In this document: positions 12,223-21,359 of the stretch, in pieces
How the letters are laid out: each line of letters starts with the position of its first letter
Position numbering within the stretch: the first letter of the stretch is position 1
Assembly (NCBI GenBank): GCA_019347785.1
Contig: JAHWKQ010000008.1
Span: 1 to 22,970 of the forward strand
DNA from: Actinomycetota bacterium
GTDB lineage: Bacteria; Actinomycetota; Nitriliruptoria; Euzebyales; Egibacteraceae
Direction of reading: 5' to 3'
DNA length: 22,970 bases
Made by a program: the position numbers and the translations under genes
The notes under the pieces: generated by a model
Databases searched by the model: none
Told to the model about the DNA's origin: nothing
The model's input: the letters and a program-made list of their open reading frames with translations, nothing else

Positions 12223-13641
12223 GTGCCGGAGGCAGCAGTCGTGGATCTCGAGGACCTCTGGGGGCGCGCCCTCGTGCACCTGCGCGCCACCGTGACCGGC
12301 GCCGCCCAGCTGACCTGGCTGGCGAGCACCACCCCGGTCGGCTTCAGCGACGATACGGTCGTGCTCGCCGCGCCGCACGCCTTCGCCCGCGAGCAACTCG
12401 ACACGCGGCACGGCCCCGCCCTGCGCGCCGCCCTGACCGAGGCCGCCGGGCGCGCGCTCAACGTCGTCATCACCGTCCGCCCCAACCCGGGTCCGCCGGC
12501 CGCCGCCGTGGACGACACGCGCGACGAGGAACCGCTGCGCCCCTCCGGGCGGGGGCGGTGGGGTGCGCCCGAGGAGTTCCCCCGACCGACCCCCCACCCC
12601 GACACGACGCTCAACGGCAAGTACACGTTCGAGCGCTTCGTCATCGGGGCCAGCAACCGCTTCGCGCACGCGGCCGCCTTCGCCGTCGCCGAGGCGCCCG
12701 CCCGGGCCTACAACCCGCTGTTCATCTACGGCGGCGCCGGGCTGGGCAAGACGCACCTGCTCCAGGCCGCCGGTCACTACACGCTCGGGCTGTTTCCCAG
12801 CCTGTCGGTACGGTACGTGACCTCCGAGCAGTTCACCAACGAGTTCATCGATGCGATCGGCAAGGGCCGCCAAGTCCCCTTCCAGCGCCGCTACCGCGAC
12901 GTCGACGTGCTGCTCATCGACGACATCCAGTTCTTGGAGTCGAAGGAGCGCACACAGGAGGAGTTCTTCCACACATTCAACGCGCTGCACACGGCCAACA
13001 AGCAGATCGTCATCTCATCGGATCGCCCCCCCAAACAGATCGCCCAGCTGGAGGACCGGCTGCGGACCCGCTTCGAGATGGGCCTGATCACCGACATCCA
13101 GCCCCCCGATCTCGAGACACGGTTGGCGATCCTGCGCAAGAAGTCGGCGCAGGACCACCTGCCGGTCCCGTTCGAGGTCATGGAGCTGATCGCCGGCCGC
13201 ATCTCCTCGAACGTGCGCGAGCTCGAGGGTGCGCTGATCCGCGTCACCGCGTTCGCCAGCCTCCAGAACAGCGAGGTGACCCCCCACCTCGCCCAGACCG
13301 TGCTCAAGGACCTGTTCCCGGACAGCGGGGACTCCGAGATCAGCGTCAGCCTCATCATGTCCGAGACGGCAAGTTACTTCGGCCTGACGCTTGACGACCT
13401 GTGCTCCGCGAGCCGCACCCGCCAACTGGTCGCCGCCCGGCAGGTGGCGATGTACCTGTGCCGCGAGCTGACCGACCTCAGCCTGCCCAAGATCGGGCAG
13501 GCCTTCGGCGGCCGCGACCACACCACGGTCATCCACGCCAAGGACAAGATCGGCACTGTGATGAAGGAGCGCCCGGCCGTCTACCGCCAGGTGCAGGAGC
13601 TCACCGCGCGTGTGAAAGCCATCGCGCGCCAGGGCCGGTAA
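12223..13641 (+). CDS. dnaA: Chromosomal replication initiator protein DnaA
   Basis: 472 residues. This AAA+ ATPase opens oriC and helps load the DnaB helicase. Domain I (about 1-85) is diverged but starts with the usual DLEDLWGRAL helix. The linker (86-128) is short and Pro/Arg-rich. Domain III begins at LNGKYTFERFVIGASNRFAHAAA, with Walker A GGAGLGKT (170-177) and Walker B LIDDIQF (231-237). Domain IV has the DNA-binding signature with GRDHTTVIHA (430-439). GTG at 12223 is supported by AGGAG 6 bases upstream. DnaA-like boxes on both sides fit autoregulation and an adjacent origin. The short domain II is unlike the long linkers of Streptomyces. Confidence 0.98.
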   Translation: MPEAAVVDLEDLWGRALVHLRATVTGAAQLTWLASTTPVGFSDDTVVLAAPHAFAREQLDTRHGPALRAALTEAAGRALNVVITVRPNPGPPAAAVDDTRDEEPLRPSGRGRWGAPEEFPRPTPHPDTTLNGKYTFERFVIGASNRFAHAAAFAVAEAPARAYNPLFIYGGAGLGKTHLLQAAGHYTLGLFPSLSVRYVTSEQFTNEFIDAIGKGRQVPFQRRYRDVDVLLIDDIQFLESKERTQEEFFHTFNALHTANKQIVISSDRPPKQIAQLEDRLRTRFEMGLITDIQPPDLETRLAILRKKSAQDHLPVPFEVMELIAGRISSNVRELEGALIRVTAFASLQNSEVTPHLAQTVLKDLFPDSGDSEISVSLIMSETASYFGLTLDDLCSASRTRQLVAARQVAMYLCRELTDLSLPKIGQAFGGRDHTTVIHAKDKIGTVMKERPAVYRQVQELTARVKAIARQGR

Positions 13642-13978
13642 GCCGCCGCGTGGGCACGGCCACGCCTGTGGACGTCGCTGTGATCCGGAGGTGGACGACC
13701 GGTGCACAACCGGCGGTTGTCCCCCGGGCCCCGCGTACCGAGCCCGGCCCTGTGGACGACGACCCCGTGGTCCACACTCGGCCCACACGCCCCGCACATC
13801 CCGCCCACAGCCGCTCCGACCTCCTGACCGGGGCGAACGCGGCTTTCCCACAGCCCGGGCCTGTCCCTACGACCACGACGTGTCCTACTCTCTTCATGCC
13901 GGTAAGAAGCACGGGAGGCGACCCACCGGTGGACGACGGCGGAGACCCCCGGCCCAAAGGCGCACAAAGGACGAGACC
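13642..13978. other. oriC: Candidate origin of replication (oriC) between dnaA and dnaN
   Basis: This 337-base non-coding gap has repeated DnaA-box-like sites: minus ACGTCCACA 13667-13675, minus TCGTCCACC 13690-13698, plus TTGTCCCCC 13717-13725, minus TCGTCCACA 13751-13759 (8 of 9), plus TGGTCCACA 13768-13776 (8 of 9), plus TTTCCCACA 13844-13852. The working consensus seems to be TNGTCCACA. No AT-rich unwinding element stands out; the least GC-rich part is about 13868-13912. The dnaA-dnaN gap is the usual actinobacterial origin. A TACTCT at 13886-13891 might be a dnaN -10 element. Confidence 0.75.
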
Positions 13979-15106
13979 ATGAAGTTCCGGGCGGAGCGCC
14001 ACGAGTTCGCCGACGCTGCGGCGTGGGCCCTGCGCACGGTCGGCACGCGGGTGACGCTGCCGGCGCTGTCGGGCGTGCGCCTGGAGGTCAGCGGTGACCG
14101 CCTGGGACTGCGGTCGACGGACCTGGAGGTCGCCAGCGAGCTGTCGATTCCGGTCCAGGCCGAGCGGGACGGGGTGGCCCTGGTCCCGGGACGGCTGCTC
14201 GGGGACGTGGTGCGCAGTTTGCCGAACGCCGCGCTCAGCGCAGAGGGCGACAGCGAGCGGCTGCGCCTGCAGTGCGGGCGGGCGCGCTTCGATCTGCGCC
14301 TCATGCCCGCGGACGACTTCCCCGCTGCGCCGGTGATCGCCGATGACGCGGCGGCGGCGGTCATGAAGGCGGAGGAGTTCGCGCGCATGGTGACCCAGGT
14401 GGTGCGCGCCGCCAGCACGGATGACGCCCGCCCCGTGCTGACGGGGGTGCAGCTGGAGGCCACGGCCGGCAGCCTCACGGCCGCCGCCACGGACTCGTAC
14501 CGCCTGGCACGGCGTATCGTCCCGTGGGAGCAGGGCGCCGAGATGACCGTGCTCGTGCCGCGCAGGGCCCTGGACGAGGCCCGGCGGTCCGCCGAGCAGT
14601 TGGGCAGCGAGGTGCGGCTCGTGCTGGAGCCCAACCAGGCCACGTTCGAGTTCGGCGACCGACGGCTGGTGACCCGCCTGATCGAGGGTCGCTTCCCCGA
14701 CTTCCGCCAGCTGGTCCCGGAGGGACACGAACGGCGGCTGGAGGCCGACCGCGCCGAGCTGATCGAGGTCGTCAGACGCGTTTCCGTCGTGGGCGAGGGC
14801 TCCGGCAGCACCACCCCGGTGAACCTGCACCTGCACCCCGACTCGATCGACGTGAGCGCCGGCAGCGGCGAGGTGGGCCAGGCCGACGAGTCGCTGCCGG
14901 GGACGCTGTCGGGCGAGGAGCTGCAGATCGCGTTCAATCCGCGCTACCTGACCGACGGGCTGGAGGTGGCCGGCGGGGAACGGGTGGTGCTGGAGTTCCG
15001 CGACGAGCTCAAGCCGGCCGTGATCCGGCCGGGCGAGCCGCCGGCCACGGACGACCGCGACACGGCCAGCGACTTTCTCTACCTGCTCATGCCAGTGCGC
15101 ATCTGA
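13979..15106 (+). CDS. dnaN: DNA polymerase III beta subunit (sliding clamp)
   Basis: 375 residues, three-domain clamp length. It forms a ring dimer that tethers the replicative polymerase and other DNA enzymes. It opens MKFRAERHEFADAAAWALRT, contains the domain-2 segment ATDSYRLARR, and ends YLLMPVRI, the standard clamp C-terminus. ATG at 13979 is supported by AAAGGA (13966-13971). Longer in-frame starts upstream fall in the oriC gap and lack support. recF begins 4 bases after its stop. Confidence 0.98.
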   Translation: MKFRAERHEFADAAAWALRTVGTRVTLPALSGVRLEVSGDRLGLRSTDLEVASELSIPVQAERDGVALVPGRLLGDVVRSLPNAALSAEGDSERLRLQCGRARFDLRLMPADDFPAAPVIADDAAAAVMKAEEFARMVTQVVRAASTDDARPVLTGVQLEATAGSLTAAATDSYRLARRIVPWEQGAEMTVLVPRRALDEARRSAEQLGSEVRLVLEPNQATFEFGDRRLVTRLIEGRFPDFRQLVPEGHERRLEADRAELIEVVRRVSVVGEGSGSTTPVNLHLHPDSIDVSAGSGEVGQADESLPGTLSGEELQIAFNPRYLTDGLEVAGGERVVLEFRDELKPAVIRPGEPPATDDRDTASDFLYLLMPVRI

Positions 15107-15110
15107 CCCG

Positions 15111-16286
15111 GTGCCCCTGGAGCGCCTCGAGCTCGTCGACTACCGCTCCTTCCGGCATGTCCGCCTGGATCTGGGTGCGGGAGCCCATGTCCTCGTCGGG
15201 CCGAACGCGCAGGGAAAGACGAACCTGCTGGAGGCGGTGCACGTGCTGGGGACGGGCTCCAGCCACCGCGTCGCCGGTGAGGGCCCGCTGGTCCGCTCGG
15301 GCGCGCGCGCGGCGATCGTGCGCGCCGTGTGCGTGCTGGCCGACGAGCGGCGGCTGACCGTCGAGCTCGAGCTGCGACCCGGAGACCGCAGCCGCGCCCG
15401 CGTCGACGGCCAGCCGCGGCGGGCCCGCGATGCGATCGGCCTGGTCCGCAGCGTGCTGTTCGCGCCCGAGGACGTGAGCCTGGTTCGCGGCGACCCCGCC
15501 GACCGACGACGGTTCCTCGACGACCTGCTGGGCCAGCGCCGCCCCAGCTACCTCGTGGCACGACAGGAGTACGAGCGGGCCCTGCGACAGCGCAACGCCC
15601 TGCTGCGCCACGCCGGGCGGGACGGCCCGACAGAGGCGACGCTGGCTGCGTGGACCGAGACGCTGGTCCGCGCGGGGGCTCCGCTGCTCGCCGCCCGGGT
15701 GGCCGCCGTGCACGCCCTGTCCGGTCCGGCCGCGGACGCCTACCGGGAGCTGGTGACCGACGGTGGGAGCGCCGGCGCAAGGCTGGGCCTCACCTACCAG
15801 CTGTCGACGGGGCGCGCCGTGCCCGGCCGTGTCGGCGCGGGCGTACCGGAGCCGGTGTCGCTGGGGGACGAGCTGCGGGCGGGGCTGGCGGCGGCCGCGG
15901 GCGACGAGCGGCAACGCGGCATGACCCTGGCCGGACCGCACCGTGACGAGCTGCGTCTGGACATCGGGGGCCTGCCGGCGAGGGGCTACGCCAGCCACGG
16001 TGAGACATGGTCGCTGGCCCTGGCCCTGCGGCTGGGCTGCCTGGCCGTGCTCAGCGAGGTCGGGGAGGAGCCGGTCGTGCTGCTCGACGACGTGTTCGCC
16101 GAGCTGGACGAGACACGCCGGGCCCGTCTGGCGCGCCGCTGCGGGGACTACGAGCAGGTGCTCGTCACCGCGGCGGTCGACGAGGACGTCCCGCTGCGGG
16201 GCCGCCGCCACGAGGTGCGACGCGACGCGGCGCCTCATGGTGCGGCGGAGCCCGGCGCGGGCTCCAGGAAGGCGACGGAGGCGTGA
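15111..16286 (+). CDS. recF: DNA replication and repair protein RecF
   Basis: 391 residues. It is an SMC-like ATPase that helps load RecA on gapped DNA with RecO and RecR. Walker A is GPNAQGKT (30-37). The ABC signature region reads YASHGETWSLALALRLG, a form common in actinobacteria. Walker B is VVLLDDVFAELDE. FAPEDVSLVRGDPADRRRFLD is another family marker. GTG at 15111 is the first start after dnaN. Its stop overlaps the next gene start (GTGA). The last 30 residues are Arg/Ala-rich and poorly conserved. Confidence 0.96.
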   Translation: MPLERLELVDYRSFRHVRLDLGAGAHVLVGPNAQGKTNLLEAVHVLGTGSSHRVAGEGPLVRSGARAAIVRAVCVLADERRLTVELELRPGDRSRARVDGQPRRARDAIGLVRSVLFAPEDVSLVRGDPADRRRFLDDLLGQRRPSYLVARQEYERALRQRNALLRHAGRDGPTEATLAAWTETLVRAGAPLLAARVAAVHALSGPAADAYRELVTDGGSAGARLGLTYQLSTGRAVPGRVGAGVPEPVSLGDELRAGLAAAAGDERQRGMTLAGPHRDELRLDIGGLPARGYASHGETWSLALALRLGCLAVLSEVGEEPVVLLDDVFAELDETRRARLARRCGDYEQVLVTAAVDEDVPLRGRRHEVRRDAAPHGAAEPGAGSRKATEA

Positions 16287-16627
16287 CACGGCGACAACGG
16301 GGTGCGGGAGAGCCGGAGTCGTTGGGCGACCTGGTCGGGGAGCTGACGTCGGCCAGGGGATGGGCGTCGCGCCTGCGCGATGCGCGCGTCCACAGGCGCT
16401 GGCCGCAGATCGTCGGCCCCGAGCTGGCGGCCCACGTCGAGCCGGTGCGGCTGCACGGCGGCGTCCTCGTCGTCCGCGCGGAGTCGCCGCCGTGGGCGAC
16501 GCAGGTCCGCTACCTGTCCGGACAGCTCGCCGAGCGGGCGAACGAGATCCTCGGGGCGGGCTCGGTCCGGCGAGTAAACGTCGTGGTCGCCTCCGGCGGC
16601 CGGACCGGGCCGCCTACGCGGAAATAG
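16283..16627 (+). CDS. dciA: DciA-type helicase-associated protein (DUF721)
   Basis: 114 residues. The DUF721 core (about 14-103) shows W40 in HRRWPQIVGPELAAHVEP and W71 in SPPWATQVRYLS, the two conserved positions of the family. DciA loads or assists the replicative helicase in bacteria lacking DnaC or DnaI, and the mycobacterial homologue at this location is Rv0004. The start GTG overlaps the recF TGA, indicating coupled translation. An AGGAAGG lies about 10 bases upstream inside recF. It is the last gene of the dnaN-recF-dciA run, since gyrB has its own promoter. Confidence 0.9.
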   Translation: MTRRQRGAGEPESLGDLVGELTSARGWASRLRDARVHRRWPQIVGPELAAHVEPVRLHGGVLVVRAESPPWATQVRYLSGQLAERANEILGAGSVRRVNVVVASGGRTGPPTRK

Positions 16628-16639
16628 CGTCTGACCAGC

Positions 16640-16688
16640 GATAATACCCGTGGGTAACTCTTCGGGGGAAGGCCGCGCATGCTATACT
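16640..16688 (+). promoter_or_regulatory. gyrB promoter region
   Basis: An extended -10 TGCTATACT ends at 16688 (TATACT 16683-16688). The -35 (about 16660-16665, CTTCGG) is weak, as is common with extended -10 promoters. Just upstream is the palindrome TACCCGTGGGTA (16645-16656), next to GATAAT (16640-16645), which could be an operator or a second -10. Predicted start is about 16695, with a 135-base leader to gyrB. Confidence 0.55.
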
Positions 16689-16702
16689 TGCCCTACTGGA
16701 GA

Positions 16703-16727
16703 GCGGCCCGCCCCGCAGTCGGGCCGC
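16703..16727 (+). other. Leader hairpin of gyrB mRNA
   Basis: GCGGCCCG (16703-16710) and CGGGCCGC (16720-16727) are perfect 8-bp arms around a 9-base loop. The hairpin begins about 8 bases after the predicted transcription start. There is no T-run. It may stabilise the transcript or be a regulatory structure. Confidence 0.45.
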
Positions 16728-16830
16728 GCCGGCCGCACGTCACCGCCCATCGCGCTCGCGTGGGTGCCGCGCCGGCACGACTCGGACGTGACGCCAGGCG
16801 CAGCCAAGCGGCGAGAGGGCACAGCCGCAC

Positions 16831-18810
16831 GTGAGCGAAGCGAGCAACGACTACGGCGCCAAGGACATCACCGTCCTCGAGGGCCTCGAGGCGGTCCGTC
16901 GGCGACCCGGCATGTACGTCGGCTCGACCGGCGCCCGGGGGCTGCACCACCTGGTCTACGAGGTCGTCGACAACTCCGTGGACGAGGCGATGGCGGGGCG
17001 CTGTTCGCGCATCGAGGTCCGACTGCTCGACGACGGCGGGGTGCGCGTCAGCGACGACGGCCGGGGCATCCCCGTCGGCGAGCACCCGCGGCTGGGCAAG
17101 TCGGCGCTGGAGGTCGTGCTGACGGTGCTGCACGCGGGGGGCAAGTTCGACGGCAAGTCCTACGCCGTGTCCGGCGGGCTGCACGGCGTCGGCGTCAGCG
17201 TCGTCAACGCGCTGTCGTCGCGGTTGGTGGCCGATGTGCGCCGTGACGGTCGCCATTGCCGCCAGAGCTACCGCCGAGGGGTGCCCGACGGGCCCGTCAC
17301 CAACGTGGGACCGGCCGAGGAGACCGGCACCGATATCACGTTCTGGGCCGACGAGGACGTGTTCGAGACGGTGGACTACAACTGGGACACGTTGACCGGC
17401 CGGTTCCGCGAGACGGCCTTTCTGACCGCGGGACTGACGATCGGCGTCGTCGACGACCGTCGGCGGGAGGCCTCCGGGGGGCCACGCCGGACCGTGTTCT
17501 TCTACGAGCGGGGGCTGCGCGACTTCGTCACGCACCTGAACACCACGAAGGAGCCGTTGCACGACAGCATCATCCACTTCTCCGCGTCCGGGCAGGGGAC
17601 CGACGGGCCCCACGAGGTGGAGGTGGCCGTCCAGTGGAACTCGACCTACCACGAGTCGATCCACACGTTCGCCAACACGATCAACACGCACGAGGGCGGC
17701 ACGCACGAGGAGGGCTTCAAGAAGGCCCTGACCAGCGTGGTCAATCGCTTCGTGCGCGACGCCGGAGCCCACAAGGGCAACGGGCGGAGCGGACGCGGCG
17801 ACCTGACCCTGACCGGCGAGGACGTCCGTGAGGGGCTCACGGCGATCGTCTCGGTCAAGATGGCCAACCCGCAGTTCGAGGGCCAGACCAAGACGAAGCT
17901 TGGCAATACCGGGATCCGCAGCTTCGTGGAGCGGACCTGCCACGAGCGGCTGCGGGACTGGCTGGAGGAGCATCCCGCGGAGACGCGTCGGATCGTGGCC
18001 AAGGCGGTCCAGGGTGCGCGCGCGCGCCTGGCCGCCCGCGCCGCGCGCGACCTGACCCGGCGCAAGGGGCTGCTGGAGTCGGCCTCATTGCCCGGAAAGC
18101 TCGCGGACTGCTCGTCCAAGCGCCCCGAGGAGTGCGAGATCTTCATCGTCGAGGGAGACTCGGCCGGCGGGTCCTCGAAGCAGGCGCGCGACCGGGTGGT
18201 CCAGGCGGTTCTGCCCATCCGGGGAAAGATCCTCAACGTCGAGAAGGCACGGCTGGGCAAGATCCTGGAGAACAAGGAGATCCAGGCCCTCATCACCGCC
18301 ATCGGGACCGGCATCGGCGACGAGTTCGACCTGTCCAAGGCCCGCTACCACAAGATCGTGATGCTGATGGACGCCGACGTCGACGGCGCCCACATCCGCA
18401 CGCTCGTGCTGACCTTCGCGTTCCGCCACATGCGCGAGCTGATCGACGCGGGCTACTTCTACATCGCCCAGCCCCCCCTGTACCAGATCCAGCCGCCCGG
18501 CAAGGACGGGCGTCGCCGGCTGCGGTACGCCTTCAGCGACCGCGACCGCGACGCGATCCTCGCGGAGATGGGCGACGGCGACGGTTCCAGGCGCCCGCAG
18601 ATCAACCGCTTCAAGGGCCTGGGCGAGATGGACGCCGAGCAGCTGTGGGACACCACCATGGACCCCGGGCAGCGCACCCTGCTGCAGGTGACCATGGAGG
18701 ACGCCGCGGTCGCCGACCAGCTGTTCACCACCCTGATGGGCGACGACGTCGAGGCCAGGCGGGACTTCATCGTGCGCAACGCCCGCGACGTGCGCTTCCT
18801 GGACGTGTGA
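16831..18810 (+). CDS. gyrB: DNA gyrase subunit B
   Basis: 659 residues. It is the ATPase half of the A2B2 gyrase that introduces negative supercoils. The GHKL ATP site is in YEVVDNSVDEA (about 43-53) with DDGRGIP and the lid GGLHGVGVSVVNALS. The QTK loop is in FEGQTKTKLGN. The TOPRIM domain has EGDSAGG (441-447), the PIRGKILNVEKA stretch and the metal aspartates in MDADVDGAHI (D514, D516). GTG at 16831 gives the usual short N-terminus (SEASNDYGAKDITVLEGLEAVR). GAGAGG lies about 12 bases upstream. gyrA follows after 19 bases, most likely one transcript. Confidence 0.98.
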   Translation: MSEASNDYGAKDITVLEGLEAVRRRPGMYVGSTGARGLHHLVYEVVDNSVDEAMAGRCSRIEVRLLDDGGVRVSDDGRGIPVGEHPRLGKSALEVVLTVLHAGGKFDGKSYAVSGGLHGVGVSVVNALSSRLVADVRRDGRHCRQSYRRGVPDGPVTNVGPAEETGTDITFWADEDVFETVDYNWDTLTGRFRETAFLTAGLTIGVVDDRRREASGGPRRTVFFYERGLRDFVTHLNTTKEPLHDSIIHFSASGQGTDGPHEVEVAVQWNSTYHESIHTFANTINTHEGGTHEEGFKKALTSVVNRFVRDAGAHKGNGRSGRGDLTLTGEDVREGLTAIVSVKMANPQFEGQTKTKLGNTGIRSFVERTCHERLRDWLEEHPAETRRIVAKAVQGARARLAARAARDLTRRKGLLESASLPGKLADCSSKRPEECEIFIVEGDSAGGSSKQARDRVVQAVLPIRGKILNVEKARLGKILENKEIQALITAIGTGIGDEFDLSKARYHKIVMLMDADVDGAHIRTLVLTFAFRHMRELIDAGYFYIAQPPLYQIQPPGKDGRRRLRYAFSDRDRDAILAEMGDGDGSRRPQINRFKGLGEMDAEQLWDTTMDPGQRTLLQVTMEDAAVADQLFTTLMGDDVEARRDFIVRNARDVRFLDV

Positions 18811-18829
18811 GGACCCTGGGCCCGGCGAC

Positions 18830-21283
18830 ATGAGCGAGAGCGTCACCGGCGGCGTCGCGCCGGTCGAGATCCAGGAGGAGCTGCAGCGCTCCTACCTGGA
18901 CTACGCCATGAGCGTCATCGTGGGGCGCGCGCTGCCGCACGTGCGCGACGGTCTCAAGCCGGTGCACCGCAGGATCCTGTTCTCCATGTTCGAAGGCGGG
19001 ATGCGCGCCGGCACGCAGCACCGCAAGGCCGCAGCGGCGGTCGGCGACGTGATGAAGAAGTACCACCCCCACGGCGACACGGCGATCTACGACGCGCTCG
19101 TGCGCATGGCCCAGTCCTGGGCGACGCGCTACCCCCTGGTCGAGGGGCACGGCAACTTCGGGTCGGTCGACGGCGACCCGCCCGCGGCCATGCGCTACAC
19201 CGAGGCGCGCCTGTCGCCGCTGGCGATGGAGCTGCTGCGCGACATCGACGAGGACACCGTCGACTTCGTCGACAACTACGACGGGCAGGAGTCCGAGCCG
19301 GTCGTGCTGCCCGCGCGCTTCCCGAACCTGCTCGTCAACGGCGGCTCGGGCATCGCCGTCGGCATGGCGACGAACGTGCCGCCGCACAACCTCGTCGAGA
19401 TGACCGACGCGGTCGTGGCCACCATCCACAACCCCGACATCACCGTGGAGGAGCTGCTACGGATCGTGCCCGGCCCGGACTTCCCCACCGGCGGGCTCAT
19501 CATGGGGTCCGAGGGCATCCGGCAGGCCTACGAGACCGGCCGTGGGGCCATCCGCATGCGGGCGGTGGCCGAGATCGAGGACGCCCCCGGCGGTGAGCGG
19601 ATCGTCATCACCGAGCTGCCGTACCAGGTCAACAAGGCCAATCTGGCGATGAAGATCGCCGAGCTGGTCAAGGACCGGCGGATCACCGGCATCCGTGACC
19701 TGCAGGACAACTCCAACCGGCAGGGCATGCGGCTGGTCGTCGAGCTCAAGCGGGGTGGGAACCCCCAGGTCGTCCTCAACCAGCTCTACAAGATGACCCA
19801 GCTGCAGGACACGTTCGGGATCATCAACCTGGCGCTCGTCGACGGGGTTCCGCGCACGTTGCCCCTGCGTGACGCCATTCTGGCCTACGTCGCCCACCAG
19901 ACCGAGATCGTCACCAGGCGCACCCGCTACCGGCTGCGCAAGGCGCAGGAGCGCGCGCACGTGCTGGGCGGGCTCATGGTCGCGCTGGACCACCTGGACG
20001 ACGTCATCGCGCTCATCCGGGCAGCGGCGTCGGCCGACGCGGCGCTGGGTCAGCTGCAGGACCGCTTCGAGCTGACCGAGGTTCAGGCGCGGGCCATCCT
20101 GGACATGCAGCTGCGCCGGCTGGCCGCCCTGGAGCGCCAGCGCGTCCTCGACGAGGCCGCCGAGCTGGCCGCGCGGATCACCGAGCTGCGGGCGGTCCTG
20201 GACGAGCCGGCCCGTGTGCGGTCGATCATCATCGAGGAGCTGACCGAGCTGCGCGACCGCTTCGGCGACGAGCGGCGGTCGCGGATCGTGCCCGACTACA
20301 CCGGGCTGGAGGCCGCCGACCTGATCGCCGAGCAGGACGTGGTCGTCACGCTCACACGCGCCGGCTACGTCAAGCGCGTGCCGGCCAGCCAGTACCGCAC
20401 CCAGCGGCGCGGAGGCCGGGGAGTGGCCGGCGCCGCCCTGCGCGAGGACGACATCGTCCGCGACCTGCTCGTCACCACCACCCACCACGCGCTGCTGTTC
20501 TTCACCAACCAGGGCCGGGTGTACCGCGTCAAGGCGTGGCAGGTGCCCGAGAAGAGCCGTACCGCCCGCGGCACCTACGTCGCCAACGTCGAGGGGCTCG
20601 CGCTGCGCGACGACGAGCGGGTCGCCGCCGTGGTCGACCTGAAGGCCTTCGACCACCCGGGCGGGTCGCGGTACCTGGTCTTCGCCACCCGCAGGGGGAT
20701 GGTCAAGCGCACCCCGCTGTCGGCGTACGACTCTCCGCGCAGCGTGCTGGCCGCCATCAACCTGCGCGACGGCGACGAGCTGATCGGCGTGCTCGTCACC
20801 GGCGACGACGACGAGGTGATGCTCGTCAGCCGGGCGGCGATGGCCATCCGGTTCCACGAGACCGACGTGCGCAGCGTCGGCCGGAGCGCCATCGGCGTCA
20901 TCGGGATGCGCCTGCGGCCCGACGACGAGGTGCTGGCGATGACACGGGCCGACGCCGGCGGGCAACTACTCGTCGTCACCGAGGAGGGGTACGGCAAGCG
21001 CACCCCCGTCGAGCACTACCCGCTCCGGCGACGAGGCGCCAAGGGGGTCCGCACCGCGCACCTCACACAGGCGCGGGGAGGGCTGGTCGGGGCGCTCGTG
21101 GCCGCGCCGGAGCAGGAGGTCCTGCTCGTCACGGACGGGGGCACCATCATCCGCATGGACGTCAAGGACATCCGGCCCACGGGCCGCGCCACGCAGGGCG
21201 TGCGCGTGATGAGGCCCGCGGACGGCGCCAAGATCGCCTCGATCGCCCCAGTGGTCGACACCGAGGTGATCGAGGGCGCTTGA
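18830..21283 (+). CDS. gyrA: DNA gyrase subunit A
   Basis: 817 residues. The DNA cleavage-rejoining subunit carries the active-site Tyr123 in AMRYTEARLS. The quinolone-resistance region reads HPHGDTAIYDALVRM, with Thr84 at the position of E. coli Ser83 and Asp88 at that of Asp87. The coiled-coil gate (about 380-470) is intact. The C-terminal wrapping domain has the GyrA box as QRRGGRG (525-531), Arg replacing the usual Lys, which still fits gyrase rather than topoisomerase IV. ATG at 18830 is the natural start before EIQEELQRSYLDYAMSVIV. No strong terminator follows in the 76 bases before the GAF-ANTAR gene. Confidence 0.98.
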   Translation: MSESVTGGVAPVEIQEELQRSYLDYAMSVIVGRALPHVRDGLKPVHRRILFSMFEGGMRAGTQHRKAAAAVGDVMKKYHPHGDTAIYDALVRMAQSWATRYPLVEGHGNFGSVDGDPPAAMRYTEARLSPLAMELLRDIDEDTVDFVDNYDGQESEPVVLPARFPNLLVNGGSGIAVGMATNVPPHNLVEMTDAVVATIHNPDITVEELLRIVPGPDFPTGGLIMGSEGIRQAYETGRGAIRMRAVAEIEDAPGGERIVITELPYQVNKANLAMKIAELVKDRRITGIRDLQDNSNRQGMRLVVELKRGGNPQVVLNQLYKMTQLQDTFGIINLALVDGVPRTLPLRDAILAYVAHQTEIVTRRTRYRLRKAQERAHVLGGLMVALDHLDDVIALIRAAASADAALGQLQDRFELTEVQARAILDMQLRRLAALERQRVLDEAAELAARITELRAVLDEPARVRSIIIEELTELRDRFGDERRSRIVPDYTGLEAADLIAEQDVVVTLTRAGYVKRVPASQYRTQRRGGRGVAGAALREDDIVRDLLVTTTHHALLFFTNQGRVYRVKAWQVPEKSRTARGTYVANVEGLALRDDERVAAVVDLKAFDHPGGSRYLVFATRRGMVKRTPLSAYDSPRSVLAAINLRDGDELIGVLVTGDDDEVMLVSRAAMAIRFHETDVRSVGRSAIGVIGMRLRPDDEVLAMTRADAGGQLLVVTEEGYGKRTPVEHYPLRRRGAKGVRTAHLTQARGGLVGALVAAPEQEVLLVTDGGTIIRMDVKDIRPTGRATQGVRVMRPADGAKIASIAPVVDTEVIEGA

Positions 21284-21359
21284 CACGTCGGGCCCGGGCT
21301 GGGCACCGTGGCCGGGTCGGCCGGCACGCGGGGCCGCCGGTTTCGAAGACGGGGAGCAC

